NCBI GenBank assembly: GCA_937952085.1
Contig: CALFYQ010000186.1
Location: 1-10,459 of the forward strand
Length of the DNA: 10,459 nt
Source: an uncultured Paracoccaceae bacterium
Lineage (GTDB): Bacteria > Pseudomonadota > Alphaproteobacteria > Rhodobacterales > Rhodobacteraceae
Direction: 5' to 3'
In this document: in pieces, positions 5,424 through 10,459 of the stretch
How positions within the stretch are numbered: position 1 is the first letter of the stretch
Layout of the letters: each line of letters begins with the position of its first letter
Position numbers and translations under genes: made by a program
Notes under the pieces: generated by a model
The model's database searches: none
What the model saw: only the letters and a program-made list of their open reading frames with translations
What the model was told of the DNA's origin: nothing

Positions 5424-6788
5424 ATGGATGCGCAAGACGGACATCTCGGCCTGATCTACCGCCTTGAGGACAAGCCGCCGCCGGCGAAGGCGCTGCTCGC
5501 GGCGATCCAGCACATCCTCGCCTCCATCGTCGGCATCGTGACGCCGACCCTCGTGATCGGCGGCGTGCTCGGGCTCGGCGCGCATGTCCCCTACCTGATC
5601 GCGATGGCGCTCTTCGTCTCGGGCGTGGCGACCTTCATCCAGTGCCGGAGGATCGGGCCGGTGGGCTCCGGCCTCCTCTCGCTCCAGGGCACCAGCTTCG
5701 CCTTCCTCGGCGCGATCCTCGCGGCCGGGCTCGCGGTGAAGGGCCGGGGCGGCGCGCCGGAGGACATCCTCGCGATGATCTTCGGCCTCTGCCTCGTCGG
5801 CTGCCTCGTCGAGATCATCCTCTCGCAGTTCATCAACAGGCTCGGGCGGATCGTGAACCCGACCGTCACCGGCATCGTCATCACCGTGATCGGCCTTTCG
5901 CTGGTGAAGGTCGGCTTCACCGACTTCGCGGGCGGCTTCGGCGCGGGAGAGAAGCTCGGCAGCCCAGTCTACCTGATGCTCGGCGCCATCGTCGTTGCGG
6001 TGATCCTCGTCGCGACCTTCCTCGGCGACCCGATGCTCCGCATCTCCGCCATCATGGTCGGCCTCGTCGTCGGCACGATCGTCGCGGCCTTCCTCGGTCT
6101 CGTCGATCCGTCGCCGATCTCGAAGGCGGAACTCTTCGCGCTGCCGGCGCCGTTCAAATACGGGATCGACTTCGATTTCGGCCTCTTCATCCCCTTCGCC
6201 TTCCTATACCTCGTCACCGCGATCGAAACCTCGGGGGACCTGACGGCCAATTCGGTGATCTCGAAGGAACCGATCGAGGGGCCGGTCTATCTCGAACGGA
6301 TCAAGGGCGGCGTGCTCGGCGACGGCGTGAATTCCGGCCTCGCCGCGATCTTCAACACCTTCCCGAACACGACCTTCAGCCAGAACAACGGCGTCATCCA
6401 GATGACCGGCGTCGCGAGCCGGCATGTCGGCGCCTATATCGGCGCGCTGCTGGCGCTGATGGGCTTCTTCCCGATCATCGGTTCGGTGTTCCTGCTGATC
6501 CCGAAACCGGTGCTCGGCGGCGCGACGCTGGTCCTCTTCGGCACCATCGCGGTGGCGGGCATCCGGATCCTGGCGACGCAGCAGATCGACCTGAGGAAGG
6601 TCTACATCATGGCGATCAGCTTCGGCCTCGGCCTCGGCGTGACGCTGGTGCCGGAGGCGACGAACCACCTGCCGCCGCTGCTGAAGCAGGTCTTCGCGAC
6701 GCCAATCACCCTTTCGGGGCTCGCCGCGATCCTCCTCTCGCTGCTGATCCCCGAAGGCGGTTTCAGGGAGGCCGCCGCCAGGGCCTGA
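5424..6788 (+). CDS. NCS2 purine permease (xanthine/urate type)
   Basis: A 454-residue inner-membrane, proton-coupled nucleobase transporter of the NCS2 family, with about 14 hydrophobic segments between residues 25 and 445. It resembles E. coli XanP/XanQ: LIYRLEDKPP near the N-terminus, GPVGSGLLSLQGTSFAF (78-94), AIETSGD (266-272), GGVLGDGVNS (295-304) and FSQNNGVIQMTGVASR (318-333). Residues matching those that matter in XanQ are kept: His30, Glu268, Asp300, Gln320 and Asn321. In the third segment Ser91 stands where XanQ has Asn93, as in XanP, so the exact purine (xanthine, urate or both) is open. The ATG at 5424 is preceded by GGGGAG (5411-5416) at seven bases; a GTG 11 codons earlier is in frame but lacks such a site. 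The stop is four bases from the convergent tpiA stop. Confidence 0.93.
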   Translation: MDAQDGHLGLIYRLEDKPPPAKALLAAIQHILASIVGIVTPTLVIGGVLGLGAHVPYLIAMALFVSGVATFIQCRRIGPVGSGLLSLQGTSFAFLGAILAAGLAVKGRGGAPEDILAMIFGLCLVGCLVEIILSQFINRLGRIVNPTVTGIVITVIGLSLVKVGFTDFAGGFGAGEKLGSPVYLMLGAIVVAVILVATFLGDPMLRISAIMVGLVVGTIVAAFLGLVDPSPISKAELFALPAPFKYGIDFDFGLFIPFAFLYLVTAIETSGDLTANSVISKEPIEGPVYLERIKGGVLGDGVNSGLAAIFNTFPNTTFSQNNGVIQMTGVASRHVGAYIGALLALMGFFPIIGSVFLLIPKPVLGGATLVLFGTIAVAGIRILATQQIDLRKVYIMAISFGLGLGVTLVPEATNHLPPLLKQVFATPITLSGLAAILLSLLIPEGGFREAAARA

Positions 6789-6792
6789 CGCC

Positions 6793-7527
6793 TCAGCGCG
6801 CGGCGGCCGCCGCGGCGATGGCGAGGAAATCCGCCGCCTTGAGGCTGGCGCCGCCGACAAGCCCGCCGTCGACATCCGGCACGCCGAGGATTTCGGCGGC
6901 GTTCGCCGGCTTCATCGAACCGCCATAGAGGATGCGAATGCGCGCCCCTTCCGCGCCGAATCGGGCCGAAAGCGCGGCGCGGATCGCGGAATGGACCTCG
7001 CCGATCTCCGCCGAGGTGGGCGTGCGGCCGGTGCCGATCGCCCAGACCGGCTCATAGGCCACAACCGCATTCTCCCCGGTCGCGCCATCCGGCAGCGAGC
7101 CGGCGAGCTGGCGGCCGACGACCTCCAGCGCGCGGCCGGCGTCCCGCTCGGCTTCGGTCTCGCCGACGCAGACGATGGCGACGAGCCCGGCGCGCCAGGC
7201 GGCCGCCGCCTTGGCCTGCACGGCCGCGTCGGTCTCGCCGTGATCGGTGCGCCGCTCGGAATGGCCGACGATCACCGCCGTCGCCCCGGCGTCCTTCAGC
7301 ATCTCGGCGGAGACGTCGCCGGTATGCGCGCCGCTCGCCGCCGCGTGGCAATCCTGCCCGCCGAGCGCGACGCCGCGGCCGGCGAGGCGGGAGATCAGCG
7401 TCGCCGGCGGGCAGATCAGAAGCTCCGGCACCGCCGGCGCGCCCTTGGCGATGGCGTCGATCTCGGCGCCCGAGGCGGCGAGGCCGTTCATCTTCCAGTT
7501 CCCGGCGATGAGGATGCGGCGCGCCAT
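6793..7527 (-). CDS. tpiA: Triosephosphate isomerase
   Basis: Interconverts dihydroxyacetone phosphate and glyceraldehyde 3-phosphate in glycolysis and gluconeogenesis; cytoplasmic and usually a dimer. The 244-residue product has the complete TIM barrel signature: Asn10 and Lys12 in GNWKMN, catalytic His89 in VGHSERR (87-93), catalytic Glu159 in AYEPVWAIGTG (157-167), phosphate-binding YGGSMKP (201-207) and GLVGGASL (222-229). The C-terminus is a run of alanines (IAAAAAAAR), encoded by a GC-rich palindrome at 6800-6813. GGGAGG (minus strand, 7539-7534) lies six bases before the ATG. It is monocistronic by appearance, converging with the permease gene. Confidence 0.97.
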   Translation of the reverse strand: MARRILIAGNWKMNGLAASGAEIDAIAKGAPAVPELLICPPATLISRLAGRGVALGGQDCHAAASGAHTGDVSAEMLKDAGATAVIVGHSERRTDHGETDAAVQAKAAAAWRAGLVAIVCVGETEAERDAGRALEVVGRQLAGSLPDGATGENAVVAYEPVWAIGTGRTPTSAEIGEVHSAIRAALSARFGAEGARIRILYGGSMKPANAAEILGVPDVDGGLVGGASLKAADFLAIAAAAAAR

Positions 7528-7836
7528 CGAAAGCCTCCCGTTTGCGACGGGCCCCGCCTAGCAAAGCCGGGCGGGGAAAGCAAAATCTTCGACTGGCGCA
7601 GGATCCGGAAGCTGCGGGGGCCGACAACACAGCCCCCGCGCTCTCCCACAATGGCCGCCGGGGCGGCCTTGGATCCGGTGACTGGGAGATAGGCGCGGCC
7701 GAGCCGGCCCGCTGTGATTTTTCGCATGCGCCCCGGCGGCCGATCCGACTGACGCGACGTAACCGCTATCGCCGGCGGAACCGCCTGTGCCCAAAGACAC
7801 TTTCGGTTGTGAAGCAGGCCCCGAACGGGCGCCGGA
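7528..7836. other. Non-coding stretch between tpiA and sufA, with several hairpins
   Basis: This 309-base stretch lies upstream of tpiA and downstream of sufA. Overlapping open frames here have no convincing start, family resemblance or ribosome-binding site. It holds several perfect GC-rich inverted repeats: CCCCGCC/GGCGGGG (7552-7558 and 7570-7576), GCGGGGGC/GCCCCCGC (7614-7621 and 7632-7639) and GGCCGCC/GGCGGCC (7653-7659 and 7662-7668). None is followed by a clear T run on either strand. A TTTCGCATGCG element lies at 7720-7730. The tpiA promoter is presumably in the part nearest 7528, but I cannot place it with confidence. Confidence 0.55.
7614..7639. repeat. Strong GC-rich stem-loop in the tpiA-sufA gap
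   Basis: Eight-base perfect arms GCGGGGGC (7614-7621) and GCCCCCGC (7632-7639) with a 10-base loop of low GC content. It is about 200 bases past the sufA stop on the minus strand and 90 bases before the tpiA start. Without a T run it is not a standard terminator; it may be a transcript-end structure for sufA or a leader structure for tpiA. Confidence 0.35.
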
Positions 7837-8205
7837 TCAGGACGCGTCGAGCCCGGTGCGGAAGCTGACGGATTCGCCGCAGCCGCAGCTTTCCGAGACA
7901 TTGGGGTTCTTGAAGACGAACCCGGATTCGAGCAGCGATTCGCGATAGTCGATCTCGGTGCCGAAGAGGAACATCTGCGCCATCGGCGCGATGAAGACGC
8001 GCGCGCCGTCCTGCTCCACGGCTTCGTCGTTCGCCGCGACCTCCTCGGCGAAATCCATGGTGTATTCCATGCCGGCGCAGCCGCCCTTCTTCACGCCGAT
8101 GCGAAGGCCCTTCACCCGGCCCTCCGAATCGGCCATCAGCCCGCGGACATGCGCCGCTGCGGCCTCGGTGAGCGTAACCGCTTGTTTCCCCGGAATTCCG
8201 AACAT
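7837..8205 (-). CDS. sufA: Fe-S cluster assembly A-type carrier (SufA/HesB family)
   Basis: A 122-residue A-type carrier that binds a Fe-S cluster (or iron) and passes it to target proteins in the SUF pathway; cytoplasmic. The three conserved cysteines are present: Cys43 in KKGGCAGMEY and Cys107/Cys109 in SESCGCGES near the C-terminus. Between them lie FLFGTEIDYRESLLESGFVF (79-98) and NPNVSESC, typical of the family. I start it at the ATG at 8205, where AGGAGG (minus strand, 8216-8211) lies five bases upstream; an upstream extension to 8274 would run through the promoter and has no family match. A -35/-10 pair and a dyad lie directly upstream, so it appears to be transcribed on its own. IscA or ErpA are alternative names; the SUF label rests partly on nearby sufT. 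Confidence 0.93.
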   Translation of the reverse strand: MFGIPGKQAVTLTEAAAAHVRGLMADSEGRVKGLRIGVKKGGCAGMEYTMDFAEEVAANDEAVEQDGARVFIAPMAQMFLFGTEIDYRESLLESGFVFKNPNVSESCGCGESVSFRTGLDAS

Positions 8206-8216
8206 GAGCGCCTCCT

Positions 8217-8239
8217 GCGCGTGCAATATAATCACGCGC
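8217..8239. promoter_or_regulatory. Dyad over the sufA -10 element (candidate operator)
   Basis: Perfect seven-base arms GCGCGTG (8217-8223) and CACGCGC (8233-8239) flank nine A/T-rich bases that contain the sufA -10 hexamer. The position over the -10 is what a repressor site would show. Fe-S and iron regulators (IscR, Irr, RirA) are natural candidates given the gene, but I have not matched it to any published consensus. Confidence 0.45.
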
Positions 8240-8253
8240 GATCTCTCGCTCAA
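8225..8253 (-). promoter_or_regulatory. Candidate sigma-70 promoter of sufA
   Basis: On the minus strand TTGAGC (8253-8248) and TATATT (8230-8225) are separated by exactly 17 bases. This is the best -35/-10 pair in the window. Initiation would fall around 8218, giving a leader of about a dozen bases that starts almost at the AGGAGG ribosome-binding site. Confidence 0.6.
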
Positions 8254-8273
8254 CCGGGCCGATGCGGGAGGCA

Positions 8274-8304
8274 AAAGCGCCGCCTCCGCGGCGCGGAGGC
8301 GGCG
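8274..8304 (-). terminator. Intrinsic-type terminator between sufT and sufA
   Basis: Perfect 12-base arms CGCCGCCTCCGC (8278-8289) and GCGGAGGCGGCG (8293-8304) with a three-base loop. On the minus strand the stem is followed directly by four T (8276-8273). It should end transcripts coming from sufT, about 200 bases past its stop, and insulate sufA, whose promoter starts 20 bases further on. The T run is short, so efficiency is uncertain. Confidence 0.6.
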
Positions 8305-8430
8305 AGTGAAGCCCCGGCAAAATCCGCCAGGGCCCAGGGAGAGACCGCCAATTCAGTAAGCGAACGTCGCCGGGCCGGCGCGCCGCGATCCTCCCGCTCG
8401 GCGCCGCGCGTCGTTCCCCCTCTGCGCGCG

Positions 8431-8444
8431 GTCACAAGTGTGAC
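8431..8444. repeat. Palindrome downstream of sufT
   Basis: GTCACA (8431-8436) and TGTGAC (8439-8444) form a perfect dyad around AG. It lies 57 bases past the sufT stop. The half-sites recall CRP/FNR-family recognition words, but in the opposite order and with a two-base rather than six-base spacer, so I do not assign a protein. The surrounding 8305-8500 holds no supported gene. Confidence 0.35.
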
Positions 8445-8500
8445 GTTACCCTGATTCCACTGCGGGTTGAAACAGGACTTTCAGCGGAGGCGCCGATTTC

Positions 8501-8857
8501 TCAGAGCATGCCGAGTTCGAGGCGCGCCTCTTCCGAAAGCATGTCCATGCCCCAGGGCGGATCCCAGACCAGCGCGACCGCGGCGGACTTCACCCCCGGC
8601 ACGGCCTCGACCGCATCCTGCACCCAGCCCGGCATCTCGCCTGCGACCGGGCAGCCGGGCGCGGTCAGCGTCATGTCGATCTCGGTCGCGCCCTCGTCGC
8701 CAATGCGCACCGAGTAGACGAGGCCGAGATCGTAGATGTTCACCGGAATCTCGGGGTCATGGACCGTGCGCAGCGCGTCGCAGACCGCGTCGTAGAGCGG
8801 GTGCTCCGTCGTTGAGGGCGGGATGAGCGGCGCGCCCTCGGTATCCGCCTCGCTCAT
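8501..8857 (-). CDS. sufT: SUF-associated MIP18/DUF59 protein (SufT)
   Basis: A 118-residue cytoplasmic protein of the DUF59/MIP18 family, linked to Fe-S cluster maturation. The family signature is complete: HDPEIPVNIYDLGLVY (33-48), TLTAPGCP with conserved Cys69 (63-70), and DPPWGMDMLSEEAR (99-112). The first 18 residues are a variable, Pro/Thr-rich extension. Length is usual for SufT. GGAGG (minus strand, 8867-8863) lies five bases before the ATG. It precedes sufA on the same strand as in many alphaproteobacterial suf clusters, but 295 bases and a terminator separate them, and no sufB, sufC, sufD or sufS is in the window. Its other neighbour is a divergent chemoreceptor gene. Confidence 0.92.
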   Translation of the reverse strand: MSEADTEGAPLIPPSTTEHPLYDAVCDALRTVHDPEIPVNIYDLGLVYSVRIGDEGATEIDMTLTAPGCPVAGEMPGWVQDAVEAVPGVKSAAVALVWDPPWGMDMLSEEARLELGML

Positions 8858-8885
8858 GCGAACCTCCGCTTGCCTGGCCCCATGC

Positions 8886-8922
8886 GAGATAGGCCCCGCA
8901 GACTGCGGCGTAAAGACCGCAG
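8886..8922 (-). promoter_or_regulatory. Candidate sufT promoter with overlapping dyad
   Basis: On the minus strand TTTACG (8914-8909) and TATCTC (8891-8886) are 17 bases apart, 29 bases before the sufT ATG. Both hexamers are only moderate matches. The dyad CTGCGG (8903-8908) / CCGCAG (8917-8922) encloses the -35, as a repressor site might. Confidence 0.35.
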
Positions 8923-8987
8923 CCGCTTCATCGGCGATTCACCGAGGCAGGTTAGCGTCCGATCCCGTCGATACGGAGGATCGCGTG

Positions 8988-10172
8988 ATGTTCTCTCGGC
9001 TGTTCCGGCGGCGTGGCGCGTCCGGGCTCGAGCAGATGGCCCGCAATGCGCTCGACCAGGCGAACGACGGAGTCGTCCTCGTCGACGACAGGAACGCCAT
9101 CATCTTCTTCAACCGGATGGCGGAGACGCTCTGGGGCCACAGGCGCGAGGACGTGATCGGCAAGAGCATCGAGACGCTCGTGCCGAGCGCCATGAGGGGC
9201 GCGCATCCCGGCTTCGTCGCCGCGCATCGCCGCACCGGGCAGGACCGGTTCATCGGCAAGAGCCGGCGCATGATGGTCGAGCGCAAGGACGGCGCGCGCA
9301 TCCCGGTCAGCATCGCGCTTTCCCGCGTGAAGATCGGCCGCGGCTGGGGCTATTCCGCCTTCGTGCGCGACATTTCCGGCGAGACGGAGCGGCTGGACCG
9401 GCTGGTGGGCGAGGCGGATGCGAGCTCGGCGCAGGTCGCCGGCGCCTGCGCCCGGCTCAACGAGATGACCTCCCGGCTCTCCGAAAGCGCCACGCTGCAG
9501 GCCGAGTCCGCGCAGGCCGCGAGCAGCGCGATGGCCGAGATGTCGCGCAGCATCCGCCAGTGCGCGGACAACGCCGCCACCACCGAACGGATCGCGATGA
9601 AATCGGTCGAAGAGGCGGGCGCCTCCGCCGAGATCGTCGCCCGCGCCGTCCGCGCGATGCGCGAGATCGCCGAGAAGATCGACGTGGTGCAGGAGATCGC
9701 CCGCCGGACCGACCTTCTCGCCCTCAACGCGGCCGTGGAGGCCGCCCGCGCCGGGAGTCAGGGCCGCGGCTTCGCCGTTGTCGCGACCGAGGTGCGAAAG
9801 CTGGCCGAGCGCTGCCGCGTCGCGGCGAGCGAGATCGGCGCGCTTTCGGTCGAGACGCTGAAGGCTTCGGGCGAGGCCGGCGAGCAGATCGAGCGGCTGA
9901 CGCCGGAGATCCGCCGCACCGCCGACCTCGTCCAGGAGATCTCCGCCGCCATGCGGGAGCAGGACGCCCGCACCGGCGAGATCGACGGCGCGATCCGCGC
10001 GCTCGACCGGCGTATCGCCGAGAATGCCGGCTCGGCGCGGGAGGCGGCCGGCACGATGGGCCAGCTCCTGGCCGGCGCCGACGGGCTTCGCGCCCTCATC
10101 GCCCGGATCGGCGAGGGGGATGACGGCAAGGGCTCCGAGGCCGCGCCGGAGAGGCCCGCGCGCGCCGCCTGA
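8988..10172 (+). CDS. Soluble PAS-domain methyl-accepting chemotaxis protein
   Basis: A 394-residue signalling protein without membrane segments, so a cytoplasmic receptor. A PAS domain spans about 18-130 (LDQANDGVVLVDDRNAIIFF at 22-41, VERKDGARIPVSI near 97-109, FVRDIS at 125-130). A long helical MCP signalling domain spans about 140-372, whose hairpin tip reads ARRTDLLALNAAVEAARAG (238-256) then GRGFAVVATEVRKLAER (259-275). It should dock CheA/CheW and signal from an internal cue sensed by PAS; the ligand or cofactor is unknown. There is no HAMP domain and no C-terminal CheR/CheB tether peptide. The ATG at 8988 follows GGAGGA (8975-8980) at seven bases; the frame extends upstream to 8823 but that part overlaps sufT and lacks a ribosome-binding site. 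A GTG at 8985 is an alternative. Confidence 0.9.
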   Translation: MFSRLFRRRGASGLEQMARNALDQANDGVVLVDDRNAIIFFNRMAETLWGHRREDVIGKSIETLVPSAMRGAHPGFVAAHRRTGQDRFIGKSRRMMVERKDGARIPVSIALSRVKIGRGWGYSAFVRDISGETERLDRLVGEADASSAQVAGACARLNEMTSRLSESATLQAESAQAASSAMAEMSRSIRQCADNAATTERIAMKSVEEAGASAEIVARAVRAMREIAEKIDVVQEIARRTDLLALNAAVEAARAGSQGRGFAVVATEVRKLAERCRVAASEIGALSVETLKASGEAGEQIERLTPEIRRTADLVQEISAAMREQDARTGEIDGAIRALDRRIAENAGSAREAAGTMGQLLAGADGLRALIARIGEGDDGKGSEAAPERPARAA

Positions 10173-10191
10173 GGACGCGCGCCGCGGCGAA

Positions 10192-10215
10192 GGTTTGTCG
10201 AAACCCCGCGCGGGG
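10192..10215 (+). repeat. Two adjacent inverted repeats before tgt
   Basis: GGTTT/AAACC (10192-10196 and 10201-10205) with a four-base loop overlaps a 12-base palindrome CCCCGCGCGGGG (10204-10215). They lie between the chemoreceptor stop and the tgt start and might end the upstream transcript or structure the tgt leader. There is no T run. Confidence 0.25.
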
Positions 10216-10229
10216 CGTAGAGGGCGCGC

Positions 10230-10459
10230 ATGAGCGCCTTCCGATTCTCCCTCTCCGCCCGCGACGGCGCCGCCCGGCTCGGCCGGATCGAGACGCCGCG
10301 GGGCGAGATCCGCACCCCGGCCTTCATGCCCGTCGGCACCGCCGGCACGGTGAAGGCGATGACGCCGGAGAGCGTCGCCGCGACCGGCGCGGACATCGTG
10401 CTCGGCAACACCTATCACCTGATGCTGCGGCCGGGCGCCGAGCGGGTGGCGCGGATGGG
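10230..10459 (+). CDS. tgt: tRNA-guanine transglycosylase, N-terminal fragment
   Basis: The first 76 codons of the enzyme that swaps guanine 34 for the queuosine precursor preQ1 in tRNAs with GUN anticodons; the gene runs off the right edge. The fragment shows the family's N-terminal pattern: FRFSLSARDGAARLGRIETP (4-23), TPAFMPVGTAGTVKAMTPE (29-47) and LGNTYHLMLRPG (58-69). The catalytic aspartates and the zinc site lie beyond the window. An AGAGGG sequence (10220-10225) precedes the ATG by four bases. It lies 57 bases after the chemoreceptor gene on the same strand, so co-transcription is possible. Confidence 0.95.
   Translation, partial: MSAFRFSLSARDGAARLGRIETPRGEIRTPAFMPVGTAGTVKAMTPESVAATGADIVLGNTYHLMLRPGAERVARM

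Noticed and set aside
6800..6813. 14-base GC palindrome as a bidirectional terminator for permease and tpiA
   Set aside because: It has no loop or T run and is explained by the alanine-rich C-terminal coding of tpiA.
8250..8435. Minus-strand 61-codon frame between sufT and sufA
   Set aside because: It starts with GTG, lacks a convincing ribosome-binding site and runs through the terminator stem and into the sufA -35; the product is Arg/Ala-rich low complexity.
8911..8938. Possible flagellar sigma-28 promoter (TAAAG then GGCGAT) before the chemoreceptor
   Set aside because: The spacing between TAAA and the GCCGAT-like word is several bases longer than the consensus and the second element is a poor match.
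8952..10418. Minus-strand open frame of 488 codons
   Set aside because: It is antisense to the chemoreceptor and the tgt start, both clearly recognised.

Overview
The window is a stretch of very GC-rich chromosome, densely coded and with strong G/C at third codon positions. It carries ordinary bacterial housekeeping genes. The gene content points to an alphaproteobacterium of the Rhodobacterales type: a divergent DUF6477/DUF6456 pair, a non-pyrrolysine MttB-family methyltransferase, alphaproteobacterial-style SufA and SufT, and a soluble PAS chemoreceptor. This placement is inferred from protein families; no rRNA or other marker is present. I see no mobile element, CRISPR array, tRNA or rRNA gene.

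Layout. Bases 1-41 may hold the start of a minus-strand gene running off the left edge. Minus-strand guaA (GMP synthase) fills 237-1808. A 112-base divergent intergenic region with a long dyad separates guaA from a plus-strand small ORF of 44 codons (1921-2055). Next comes a plus-strand MttB-superfamily methyltransferase (2165-3718). A short DUF6477 gene (minus, ends at 3727) converges on it and is divergent from a DUF6456 helix-turn-helix protein (4189-5316). A NCS2 purine permease (5424-6788) runs into tpiA (minus, 6793-7527) with only four bases between the stop codons. A roughly 300-base non-coding stretch follows. Then come sufA (minus, 7837-8205) and sufT (minus, 8501-8857), separated by 295 non-coding bases that hold a strong hairpin and a promoter. 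A PAS/methyl-accepting signalling protein (8988-10172) is divergent from sufT, and the 5' end of tgt (10230 onward) runs off the right edge.

The genes form several small transcription units rather than one operon. Functional themes are purine metabolism (guaA, a xanthine/urate-type permease and, more loosely, tgt), Fe-S cluster assembly (sufT, sufA), central carbon metabolism (tpiA) and methylamine-type C1 chemistry (MttB homologue). I do not see a new multi-gene system. The items most worth following are in the intergenic DNA: a variable-spacer TTTCGCA/TGCG element at three intergenic sites, including the guaA and permease upstream regions; a dyad over the sufA promoter; a small ORF ahead of the methyltransferase; and sufT and sufA sitting apart from any visible suf operon.
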